From Apteryx mantelli (Eukaryota; Chordata; Aves; Apterygiformes; Apterygidae): 64,000 bases of DNA. Made by a program: the position numbers and the translations under genes. Shown here piece after piece: positions 34,448-45,803 of the stretch (positions are counted from its first letter, which is position 1; each line of letters opens with the position of its first letter). The stretch is from the NCBI RefSeq assembly GCF_036417845.1, contig NC_090001.1, positions 9,903,501-9,967,500 of the forward strand, written 5' to 3'. The notes under the pieces are model-generated. The model was not told where the DNA came from, searched no databases, and saw only the letters and a program-made list of their open reading frames with translations.

Positions 34448-37400
34448 TAGGTGGTGTGCTAGGCGGTGACGGGATGTGGAGCTTTGCTAGGTGGTGAGGC
34501 GGCGAAGGGAGATGGTTCTTTGCTAGCTGGCGAGGAGGCGAAGGCACGCAGTGCTTTGCTAGGCACCAAAGGAAAACGGCGCTTTCCTTGGTGGTGACAC
34601 AATGCGGAGCTTTGCTAGGCGGCGAGGTGCTGAGGTGCTGAGTGGATGCGGCACTTTGCTAGCCGTTGAGGTGGCGAAAGGACGCAGTTCTTTGCTAGGC
34701 AGTGAGGTGGCAAAGGGATGAAGAGATTTGAGAGGTAGCGAAGGGATATGACGCTTTGGTAGGCAGCATGGCAGTGAAGAAATGCAGAGCTTTGCTAGGT
34801 GGTGAGGGTGAAAAGGGACACAGCGGTTTGCTAGGCAGTGAGGTGCTGACACGGTGAAGGGACGCGGCGCTTCGCCAGGCATCGAGGTGACGAAGGGACA
34901 GGACGTTTTTGTAGGCAGCGGGACGGCGAAGGGACACGACGCTTTGGTTGGGAGCGAGGCTGCGAAGGGACACGACGCTTTGGTTGGCGGCGAGGTGTGA
35001 GGGGTCGAAGCGATTTGAGAGGCCGTGAGATGGAAAAGGGACGCAGCGGTGTGCTAGGCAGCAAGGCGGAGAGGCGCTGACCAGACGCAGCGCTTTGCTA
35101 GGCAGTGAGGTGTCGAAGGGATGCAGTGCTTTGCTAGACGTTGAGGCGGCGAAGGCACGCAGCAGTGTGAGAGGCGGTGAAGGCACGCAGAGCTTTGTCA
35201 GGCGGTGAAGGGATGCAGTGCTTTGCTAGGCAGTGATGTGGCGAGGTGCTGACGTGCCGAAGGTCTCTGTTGTTTTCCAGGCGGCGGGGGGGGGAGGGAC
35301 GCAGCACTTTGCTAGGCGGAGAGGCGGTGCAGAGATGAAGAGATTTGAGAGGCAGCAAAGGGACACGGTGCTTTGCAAGGCGGCGAAGAGACGCAGCGCT
35401 TTGATAAGCACTGAGGCGGTGAAGGGATGCGGTGCTTTGCTAGGTGGCAAGGCAGCAAAGGGATGCAACACTTTGCTAGGCGACGACGGGGAAAGGGGAG
35501 GCATTGGTGTGCTACGTGGGGAGGTGCCGATGCCCCGATGAGGCGACAGGACCTGGTGCTTTGTTAAGCATCGAGGCAGCGAAGGGAGATGTCGTTTTGC
35601 TAGGCGCCGAAGGAACACAGCGCTTTGCTTGGTGGCGACAGGATGTGGAGCTTTGCTAGGCAGTGAGGCGGTGAAGGGACTCAGCATTTTGCCAGGCGGT
35701 GATGGGACACAGCGCTTTGCTAGGTGGCAAGGTGGCAAACGCACGCATTGCTTTGCTAGGCGGAGAAGGAACAAGGCGCTTTGCTATGCGGCGAAGGGAC
35801 ATGGCACTTTGCTAGGTGGCAAGGCGGGGAAGGGAGATGGCGCTTTGACAGGCAGCGAGGTGATGATGGCACGCAGCGATTTGGTAGGAAGCAAGGGAGA
35901 AAAGGGACAAAGTGGTGTGCTAGGCCCCCAGGCGCCAATGTGCCGAGGCGGCGAAGGGACGCAGAGCTTTGATTTGCGGTGAAGGCACGCAGCACTTTGC
36001 TAGGCGGTTAATGGATGCGGTTCTTTGCTAGGCGGTGAGGTGCCAAAAGGACATGGTGCTTTGCCAGCCAGGGAGGCGGCAAAGGGACACAGCGCTTTGC
36101 TAAGCGGGAGGTGACGAAGGCATGCAGTGATTTGGTCGGCGGCGAAGGGACTTGGTGCTTTGGTAGGTGGCGAGGGCGAAAAGGGACACAGTGCTTTCTT
36201 AGGAGGTGAGGCGGCGAAGGCAGGTGGTGCTTTGCTAGGCGGCGAGGGTCACAGCAGTGTGCTAGCCGGTGAGGCGGTGAAGGGACACGGCGCTTTGCTA
36301 GGCGTGAAGGCGGCGAAGGTATGCAGTGCTTTGCTAGGTGCTGAAGGAAGACGGCGCTTTGCTTGGTGGCAACAGGACGCGGAGCTTTGCTAAGCGGTGA
36401 AGGGAGACAACGCTTTGCTAGGCAGTGAGGTGTTGAAGGGACACGGTGCTTTGCTAGGCAGCGAGGCGGCGAAGGGACAAAGCGGTGTGTGAGGCGGCGA
36501 AGGGACGCAATGCTTTGCTAGGCTGCGATGTGGCGAGGCACCGACGCGCTGAAGGACACAGGCGTTTACCAGGCGGCAAGTGGGAGAGGGATGCAGCACT
36601 TTGCTAGGTGGCGAGGCGCGAGGGGACAAAGCGATTTGAGAGGTGGTGAGGGTGTAAAGGGACACAGCGGTGTGCTAGGCGGTGAGGGGGGAAAGGGACG
36701 CAGCGGTGTGCTAGACAGCGAGGCGCCGAGGCGCCGAGCAGAGGTGGTGCTTTGCTAGGCATCAAGGTGGCAAAGGGATGCAGTGCTTTGCTAGGCTTTG
36801 AGGCGGTGAAGGGACACAGTGCTTTGCTAAGTGCCGAAGGAAAATGGCGCTTTGCTTGGCGGCGACAGGACGCGGAGCTTTGCTAGGCAGCAAAGGCAGA
36901 CAACGCTTTGCTAGGCAGCGAGGCAGTGAAGGGACGAAGCGATTTGGGAGGCGGCGAAAGGACACGGCGCATTCGCAGGCGGCAAGGGTGGAAAGGGACA
37001 CAGCTCTTTCTTAGGCGGCGAGGCGGTGAAGGCACGCGCTGCTTTGCTAGGCGGCGAGGGTCACAGCGGTGTGCTAGTCGGTGAGGCGGTGAAGGGACAC
37101 GGCGCTTTGCTAGGTGACGAGGCGAAGGTACGCAGGGTGTGCAAGGTGGCGAAGGCATGCAGTGCTTTGCCAGTCGGCGAAGGGACTCAGTGCTTCGCCA
37201 GGCTGCGATGCGGCAAGGCGCCAACGCACTGAAGGATGCAGCCGTTTGCTAGGCGGTGGGGGGGGGGAGGGATGCAGCGCTTTGCTAGACATCAAGGTGG
37301 CGAAGGGATGAAGCGATTTGGGAGGCGGCGAAGTGACACGGCGCTTTGCTATGCGGCGAGGGTCACTGCAGTGTGCTAGTGGGCGAGGCGGTGAAGGGAT

Positions 37401-37905
37401 GCAGCGGTGTGCGAGGCATCGAAGGCATGCAGTGCTTTGCCAGGTGGCGAAGGCACGCAGCGCTTTGCTAGGCTGCGATGTGGCAAGGCGCCCGTGCACT
37501 GAAGGACGCAGGCGTTTGCCAGGCAGTGAGGGGGGGAGGGACACAGAGCTTTGCTAGGCGGTGAGGCGCGAGGGGACGAAGCAATTTGAGAGGCGGCTAG
37601 GGGGAAAGGGACGCAGCACTTTGCTAGGCGGCGAGGTGTGAGGGGATGAAGCGATTTGCTAGGTGGCGAGGAGGCGAAAGGACGCAGTGCTTTGCTAGGC
37701 AGCAAAGGAACATCGCGCTTTGCTTGACGGTGACAGGATGCAGAGCTTTGCTAGGTGGCGAAGGGAAACGACAGTTTGCTAGTGAGCGAGGCGGTGAAGG
37801 GAGGCAGCGCTTTGCTAGGTGGCGAGGCAGTGAAGGGACAAAGCGATTTGGGAGGCAGAGAGGGGGAAAAGGAACGCAGCGGTCTGCTTGCTTGCGAGGC
37901 AGTGA
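34448..37905 (+). repeat. GC-rich minisatellite, subfamily 1 (28-36 bp units)
   Basis: About 100 tandem units built from GCTTTGCTAGGCGG and GCGAAGGGACGCAG, with an optional extra GCGGCGAGG segment giving 28-bp and 36-bp forms. Very rich in CpG. The many ORFs on both strands are low-complexity translations of the repeat and are not genes. Confidence 0.95.
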
Positions 37906-40902
37906 ACATATGCAGCGGTCTACTTAGTTTGTGAGGCAGCAAACAGGTGCAGCGGTTTGCTTGTTTGCGAGGTGGAGTAGCTGTGAGGTGGTTTGCTTTA
38001 CCACGCGGAAGCGAAGAGACGCAGCGGAATGCTTGTTCACGAGGAGGGGAAGAGACACAATAGTTAGTTTGTGAGGCAGTGAAGAGATGCAGTCGTTAGT
38101 TGGCGAGGCAGCAAAGAGATGCTACGCTTAGTTGGTTTGCGAGGCAGCGAGCAGATGCAGCAGAATGCTTGTTCGCGAGGCAGTGAACACATTCTGCGGA
38201 TTGCTTGTTTGTAACGAATCAAATAGACACAGCGGACTGCTCATTTGCGAGGCAGGAAGAGCTGCAGCACTTACTTATTTTGCCAGGCATCGAACAAATG
38301 AAGTGAACAGCTTTTTCGCGAGGCAGTGAACAGATTCTGCGGATTGCTGGCCCGTGAGACAGTGAACAGATGCAATCGTTGGTTAGTTTGCAAGTCAGCG
38401 AAAAGACGCATTGTTTTGCTGGTTTGTGAGAAGGTGAACAGGCACATCGGTTAGTTAGCTTGTGAGGCGGCGAACAGATGCAGTGGTCTACCTGTTTGTG
38501 AGGCATCGAACAGATGCAGTGGTTAGTTTTCGAGGCAGCGAACAGATGCAGTGGATTGCTTGTTCGTGAGGCAGTGAACACATTCTGCGGATTGCTTGTT
38601 CACGAGGCAGTGAACAGATGCAGTCGGTGGTTTGTTTGCAAGGCAGCGAACAGACGGAGTGGATTCCTTGTTTGCGAGGCAGCGAACAGACGCAGTGGTC
38701 TGCTTCTTTGTGAGACAGCGAACAGACGCAGCAGTTAGTTTGTGAGGCAAGAAGAGACACAGCGGTTTGCTTGTTTGTGAGGCGGTGAACAGACACAGAG
38801 GTTAGTTACTTTGCCAGGCAGTGAACAGATGCAGCGGTTTGCTTGTTTGCGAGGCAGCGAACACATGCAGCTGTTAGTTAGTTTGCGAGCAGCGAAGAGA
38901 TGCAGCAGTCTGCTTGTTTGCGAGGTTGCGAGGAGGCACTGTGGCTTGCTTCTTCGCGCGCAAACAGATGCAGCGGTCTGCTTGGTTTCGAGGCAGCAAA
39001 GAGATGCAGCTGTTTGCTCTTTTGTGAGGCAGTGAACACACGCGGCAGTTAGTTAGCTTGTGAGGCAGTGAACACATGCAGCGGTGTGCTTGTTCATGTG
39101 GCAGCAAACAGACGCAGTCGGTTAGTTTGCAAGGCAGCGAAGAGATGGAGCAATTTGCTGGTCTGTGAGGCGGTGAAAGGATGCAGTGTTTAGTTAGTTT
39201 ACCAGGTAGTGAACAGACACAGCGGTCTGCTTGTTTGCAAGGCAGCGAACAGATGCAGCGGTTTGCTTGTTCGCAGTGCAGTGAACAGACGTTGCAGTTT
39301 GCTTGATTGTGGGACACCGAAGAGATGCAGCAGTTTGCTTGTCCACTAGGTGGCGTAGCAGCACCACGGTTTGGTTTTTCGCATGGAAGCGAAGGGACGC
39401 AGCACTTGCTACTTTGCGAGGCAGCGAAGAGACGCAGCGGTTTGCTGGTTTGCGAGGAGGTGAACAGACACAGCAGTTAGTTAGTTCACGAGGCAGCAAA
39501 GAGACGCAGTCAGTTAGTTTGCAAGGCAGGTAACAGACGCAGCGGTTTGCTCGTTTGCGAGGCAGAGAAGAGACACAGCGGTTTGGTTGTTCGCAATGCA
39601 GTGAACAGACATAGTAGTTTGCTTTTTCGTGAGGCAGCGAGCAGACGCAGTCATTGGTTAGTCTGCAAGGCAGCAAAGAGACACATTGGTTTGCTGGTTT
39701 GCGAGGAGGTGAACAGATGCAGCAGTTAGTTCACGAGGCAGCGAAGAGATGCAGCGGTTTGCTGGTTTGCGAGGCGGTGAACAGATGCAGCAGTCTGCTT
39801 GTTTGCGAGGCAGCGAACACATGCTGCTGTTAGATCCAGCGGTTAGTTCGTGATGCGGTGAAGAGACGTTACGGTTTGCTTGTTCGCGAGGAGGCGAGCA
39901 GACGCAGAGATTTGCTTGTTTGTAAGGCACTGAAGAGACGCAGCAGTTAGTTAGTTTGCAAGGCAGTGGACAGATGCCGTGGGTAGTTAGTTTGCGAGGC
40001 AGTGAACAGACGCAGTGGTTAGTTAGTACTCGACAGCGAACAGATGCAGCAGATAGTTAGTTTGCCAGGCACTGAACAGATGCAACGGTTTGCTTATTTT
40101 TGAGGTAGCAAACAGACACAGCAGTTAGTTTGTGAGGCAGTGAACAGACACAGAGGTTAGTTAGTTTGCCAGGCAGCGAACAGATGCAGCGGTCTGCTTG
40201 TTCGCGAGGCAGCGAATAGATGCAGCGGTTAGTTCACCAGGAAGCGAAGAGACGCAGCGCTGAGTTTGAGAGGCAGCAAAGAGACTTAGCGTTTAGTTAA
40301 TGATGTGGCAAAGAGATGCTATGGTTTGCTTGTTTGCGGGGCGGCGAACAGATGCAGCGGTTAGTTAGTTCACAAGGCAGCGAACAGATTCAGTGGTTAG
40401 TTATTTTGTGAGGCAGTGAAGAGACGAAGTGGGTAGTTAGTTTGCGAGGTAGTGAACAGATGCAGTGGTTAGTTCATTTGTGAGAGAGCGAACAGACACA
40501 GCGGATTCTTAGTTTGCGATGCAGAGATGAGATGCAGCGGTTTGCTTGTTTACGAGGCAGCGAAGAGACGCAGCACTTAGTTTGCAAGGCTGTGAGCAGA
40601 TGCAGCAGTTAGTTTGCGAGGCAGCAAACAGACACAGTGGTTTGCTTGTTTGCGAGGCAGCAAACAGACACAGCAGTTAGTTTGCGCGTCACCGAACTGA
40701 TGCAGCGGTTTGCTTTTTTTGCGATACAGTGAACAGACACAATGTTTTTATAGTTTATGAGGCAGTTAAGTGATGCAGTGGTTTGCTTGTTTTCGGAACA
40801 GTGAACAGAAGCAGAGGTTAATTATTTTGCGAGGCAGCAAACAGACGCAGCGGTTAGTTAGTTTGCAAGGCAGTGAACAGATGCAGCGGTTTGCTTGTTT
40901 GG
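37906..40902 (+). repeat. GC-rich minisatellite, subfamily 2 (about 36 bp units)
   Basis: About 80 units with GAGGCAGCGAACAGATGCAG as one half and CGGTTTGCTTGTTTGC, or a GTTAGTTAGTTTGC variant, as the other. The register with subfamily 1 is clear, so the two are branches of one family. The change from one to the other is gradual between 37.85 and 38.05 kb. Confidence 0.95.
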
Positions 40903-42694
40903 CATAATTTTCTGAATGGGAGGAAGGTGAGCCTGGTATATGTTTTGGGGCTGCCCTTGGCATGCAGAGGTATCTTGATGTGTCCAGAGCTCTTGTTTGT
41001 GAGCCCTTCTCCATGCTGGAGGCATCTGAGCAGAGCTGCAATTCTAGTAGTAAGCTGTGTGTATTCCTGGTTTAAGGTTTGGAAGTGGTGAAGGTGAGCC
41101 TGCTACATGTTGTCATGCTGCCCTAGGTGTATGCCCTAGGCATGCATCTTGGCATGCCCAGAGCTCTTGCTGGTGCGCCCTGGTTAGTGCAGAGGCATCT
41201 CAGCACAGCAGCAATCTTAGTAGTAAGATGTGTGCAGATGTAGTGTAACTTTCCAGCAGGGAGGAAGGCGAGGCTGGTACGTGTTCTGGGGATGGCCTAC
41301 GCATGGATAGGGAAGCTTGGCGTGCCCAGAGCTCTTGCCTGTGTGCCCTTGTTTGTGCCAGAGGTATGTGAGCTGGGTGGCACTCCTCGTAGTAAAGTTA
41401 GATTTGACCTGGTGTAAGTTTGGGGCAGGGAGGAAGGCAGGGCTGATGCATGTTGTGGGGCTGTCCTCAGCATGCAGAGGCATCTTCACTTGGCCATAGC
41501 TCTTCCCGTTCCCCCTGGTTGGTGCCAGAGACACCTGGCTGGGTGGCTCTCCTAGTAGTAAGCTGTGATTAGGCCTGGTGTAAGTTTTGAAAGGGGAGGA
41601 AAGAGATGTTGGTTTGTGTTGCGGAGCTCCCCTAGGCATGCAGAAGCATCTTGGTGTGCCCAGAGCTCTTGTCTGTGCACTGTTGTTTGTGCCAGAGATG
41701 TCTGAGCCGGGTGGCGTTCCTAGCAGTAAACTTAGATTTGACCTGGTGTAAATGTCGGGTGGAGAGGAAAGCAAGGCTGGTACATGTTTTGGGGCAGCCC
41801 TAGGCATGCAGAGGCCTCTTGGCATGCCCAGAGCTCTTGCCTGTGCCCTCTGGTTGGTGTGGGAGACATCTGAGCCGGGTGGCAATTCTAGCAGTACGCT
41901 GTGAGTAGGCCTCGTGTAAGTTTCAGAAGGGGAAAAATGGGAGGCTGGCACTTGTTATGAGGCTGCTCTAGGTCTGCAGAAGCATCTTGGCTTGCCCAGA
42001 GCTCTTGTCTCAGTGCCCTGGTTATTTCAGGAGGCATCTGAGCACAGCAACAATCCTAAAAGCAATCTGTGAGTAGTCCTGGTGTAAGTTTCGGGCAGGG
42101 AGGTAAGCGAGGTTAGTAAGTGTTGTGGGGCTGCTGTAGGCATGTGTAGGGAAGCTTGGCATGCCCAGAGCTCTTGCCTGTTTGCCCTGGTTGGTTTGGG
42201 AGGCACCTGAGCTGGGTGGCACTCCAAGTAGTAAGCTGAGTAGGCCTGGTGTAAGCTTTGAAAGGGGAGGAAAGTGAGGCTGGTACATGTTGCAGGACTT
42301 CCCTAGGCATGCGGAGGCATCTTGGTGTGCCCAGAGCTCTTGTCTGAGTGTCCTGGTTATTTTGGGAGGCATCTGAGCAGAGCAACAATCCTAGTAGTAA
42401 GCAGTGGTTAGGCCTGGTGGAAGTTTCTGGTGGAGAGAAATGTGAGGCTGATACTTGTTGTGGGACTTCCCTAGGCATACAGAGGACAGCTTGGAGTGCC
42501 CAGAGCTCTTGCCTGTGCGCCCTGTTTGGTGGGAAGGAATTTGAGCAGGGTGGCACTGCTAGTAGTAAGCTGTGAGTAGGCCTGGTGTAATGCAGGGCGG
42601 GTAGGAAGGCGAGGCTGGTACGTGTTGTGGGGCTGCCCTAGGTATGCCTAGGGAAGCTTGGAGTGCCCACAGCTCTTGTCTGTGAGACCTGGTC
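40903..42694 (+). repeat. About 167-bp tandem array, 11 core copies
   Basis: The anchor AGAGCTCTTG or a close variant falls at about 40986, 41160, 41328, 41496, 41662, 41830, 41998, 42167, 42333, 42502 and 42669. Spacing is 166-169 bp after a first interval of 174. The monomer contains GGCTGCCCTAGGCATGCAGA, a CCCTGGTTGGTG segment and AGTAGTAAGCTGTGAGTAGG. It is similar to the core of the array at 32095-34447. The last unit is cut by CR1 sequence at about 42694. Confidence 0.93.
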
Positions 42695-44123
42695 AAAGGC
42701 GGCATTCAGTAACTCTGCCTTCTCTGCATCCTTTGTCACCAGGGCACCCACCCCATTCAGCAAAGGGCCCACATTTTCCCTAGTCTTCCTTTTGCTACTG
42801 ATGTCTTTGAAGAAGCCCTTCTTGGTGTCCTTGACATCTCTCGCCAGATTTAATTCCAAATGGGCCTTGGCCTTCCTTGTCGCATCCCTGCATACTCTGA
42901 CAATGTTCCTGTATTCCTCCCAAGTGGCCTTTCCCCCTTTCCACATTCGGTATACTTCCTTCTTCTGATTGAGTCTTGCCAGGAGCTCCTTGCTCATCCA
43001 TTCAGGTCTCCTGCCCCCTTTGTTTGACTTCATACTCATAGGGATGCACCGATCTTGAGCTTGGAGGAAGTGATGCTTGAATATTAACCAGCTCTCTTGG
43101 ACCCCCCTTCCTTCTAGGGCCCTAACCCATGGGATTCCTCCAAGTAGGTCCCTGAAGAGGCCAAAGTTTGCTCTCCTCAAGTCCAGGGCTGCAATGCTAC
43201 TTATTGCCCTGCTTCCTCCTTGCAGGATCCTGAACTCCACCATCTCCTGGTCACTGCAGCCAAGGCAGCCCCCAACCTTCACATCTCCAACCAGTCCTTC
43301 TTTGTTTGTTAGTATGAGGTCCAGTAGCATACCTGTCCTCGTTGGCTCCTCCGCCGCCTGTGTAAAAAGTTATCCTCAGTGCTCTGCAGGAACCTCCTGG
43401 ACTGTTTGCGCCTAGCTGTGTTGTCTCTCCAGCAGATATCAGGGTGGTTGAAAACCCCCGTGAGAACCAGGGCCTGTGATCGTGAGGCTACTTCCAGCTG
43501 TCTGTAGAAGGCCTCATCGACTTCCTCATCCTGATCAGGTGGCCTGTAGTAAACACCCACAACAGTGTCACTCATGTTAGCCTGCCCTTTCATCCTTACC
43601 CAGAAGCTCTCGACTCGCTCTTCATCCACCCCTAGGCAGTTGCTCTCTCACATAAAGAGCAACTCCACCACCTCGCTTTCCTGGCCTGTCTTTCCTAAAA
43701 AGCACGTAGCCATCCATGACAGCACTCCAGTCATGTGAGCTATCCCACCATGTCTCTGTAATTGCAATGAGATCATGGCCCTGCGACCGCACACAGACCT
43801 CTAGTTCTTCCTGTTTATTCCCCATGCTGTGTGCATTGGTGTACAGGCATTTCAGAAAGGTGATCGAGCATGCAGGTTTCCCAGGAGGGATACAAGAGGA
43901 TCCTCCATAGTCATGTCCCGTGCGCGCTTCCCTGGCTGCATTCACCTGCTGGAGGCATCCCAACTTGAGCTGTCTTTTGCCGACTACCCCGGCACTATAA
44001 CTCTCCCCTTCCCCCATCTTTCCTAGTTTAAAGCCCTCCTTACCAGGCTGGCCAACCTGTTGGCAAACACACATGTGCCCTGCTTAGTGAGGTGGATCCC
44101 ATCTCTCCCCATCAGTTGTCGAT
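42695..44123 (-). mobile_element. CR1 LINE, 5' portion lacking its 3' end (copy d)
   Basis: Minus-strand ORF2 from near the N-terminus through endonuclease to the linker before the polymerase. Endonuclease features are LYTNAHSMGNKQEEL, ETWWD and GGGVALYVRE. The frame shifts near 43625 and back near 43320. Open stretches are 43622-44074, 43309-43629 and 42638-43330; the last begins in satellite DNA. The 5' edge is at about 44123. A CR1 that keeps its 5' part but lacks its 3' end is unusual, because LINE truncation removes 5' ends. A secondary break at 42694 is therefore implied. Confidence 0.92.
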
Positions 44124-44260
44124 CTTAATCTGCAAATTGAAAAGTAAAGAAAACTTTACAAGCAGAAAGCCTTTCTGTCTCTCTCTCTTTTATTTTTTTT
44201 TAAGGTGCTCATTGAAATCTTCCTCTTGTAAAGACACACCAGAAACCTGCCAATAAAAAC
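44124..44260. repeat. Short direct repeat, copy 1 (copy 2 at 46300-46437)
   Basis: Shares AAAAGTAAAGAAAAC, ACAAGCAGAAA and a T-run followed by AGGTGCTC with 46300-46437, about 2.17 kb away. Identity of the repeat was not established. Confidence 0.7.
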
Positions 44261-45803
44261 AAAAGCAAACCTTCATTAGAAGTGATAGAAAATGCTTGAA
44301 GTTCTGGAAACGAAGATTTTTCTTTTTCAGTTATTGCATAAAATTATTCTTTGAATAGGTTTGAACTTATGACTGAAAGTTTACATTCAGGGCTTTATTG
44401 ATTTCCCAAATACACAGGCTATTGCTGCCTGAGTTGCCCCAGGGTAGCTGTGGCTTGGACCTATGGGAACCTTTCTGGAACATGAGCTGGTCACCAAGAG
44501 AAGTCTCTCAAGACCTCTCAGGGAGACACCTTATTTCTCTCCCTTGACTAGAAAGGGAAGTCCAGACAACTGGATTAGACAGAGACATCTACACCAAAGA
44601 TGTTTGGCATTGGGTGAGATCAGGCTCATCCCTGCTGCTGCCCAAAATGGAGTAACTCTTCACTGACCATGCAAGGAATAAAAAGGGAGTGTGTCTAGAT
44701 GTTTAGGGACACCTTTAAGACATCGCTGTAACACAGGTATGTTGAGATATGTACAGAGTTGGCCATCCAAAAATATAGTGTTTCATTGAAGCTGATCAGC
44801 CTTCTTTCCTCTACCAGTCAAGAGAGCTGGAAACCTCAGGGTGTGCCTCACTTTGTCCAAAGAGTAAGGCATGGCATGGACAGCCCTGTGGAGGGATTAG
44901 TTTTGGGGGCACTGGGCTCTGTGTGAGATGCATAAGTATCTTCTTTAATGGTGTAGGCCTGATTATAACAGAAATGCTCAGAAAGCTTCAATAAAAACTG
45001 AAACAAGAAAGAAATTAAGGAAAAGATCTAAAGTGAAGATATGTTTGGGTGCAATTTTCAGTTTTTTTACACTCTTTGTGTTTGTATAGTCCTTGGGGGG
45101 GTTGTTTTGTTTTTTTTTTTTTGTTTTGTTTGTTTGTTTCCTCCCATAAATTGGTCTTTTGGGGGGGATTTTGTGTGTTTCTTTTAAGAAAAGTGATTTT
45201 CATAATTGGCATGGGATGCAGTCACAGGAGCACAGACGTCTGGTGCCTTTTAGGTGCCCTAGTCCTCTCCGTCCAGCCTCCCTCTGCAGCTCCAAGAGGC
45301 TCCCGTCTCTCCCAGCTCCTCTGTGCAAGGACCTCAGATACAAAGTGGCTCTCAAAGTGCCACTGGATGCTTGTGGTTAGACACCTGAGCTCTGCCTGAA
45401 AAGGTGTAGAACTGTTTTTAACATTTGAAAAAAAGAATATGAGCACACTTAGATCAGGTTAAATGACTGACCAGTTTTAATAAAAATGTCGATCGTTCCC
45501 ATGATGGAATATTGGAAATTTTCAGGAAGAGTATGAATCTCAGGAGAAATATCGATCTGCCCCTGAACTTGTGTTACCACTGCTCTGACTATTATGCTGT
45601 GTACATAATTTCAGTAATCTTTTACATATCTTTACATGTCCTGATTAAATTGATCATTCATAAGTCATCTTTGCATCAGACTATTTGGACATATGCACTT
45701 TCCCTTGTTTTCCACTTTTCCTCCTCCCCTTACTCTTTATTCATTCAGATACCTCTTAACTCTCTAGCTGCTGCTTTGATCTTCGGGGAGTCTAAACTTG
45801 CCT
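44235..45803. repeat. Right arm of the inverted duplication (partner 1-1545)
   Basis: Reverse complement of 1-1545. Base 1 of the window corresponds to about 45803, so the left arm may extend beyond the window. It contains a T/G-rich low-complexity tract at about 45062-45180. No gene recognised. Confidence 0.85.

Noticed and set aside
32095-40902. Many ORFs of 60-180 codons across the tandem arrays
   Set aside because: Low-complexity readings of short tandem units on both strands. They change frame with unit length and resemble no protein family.
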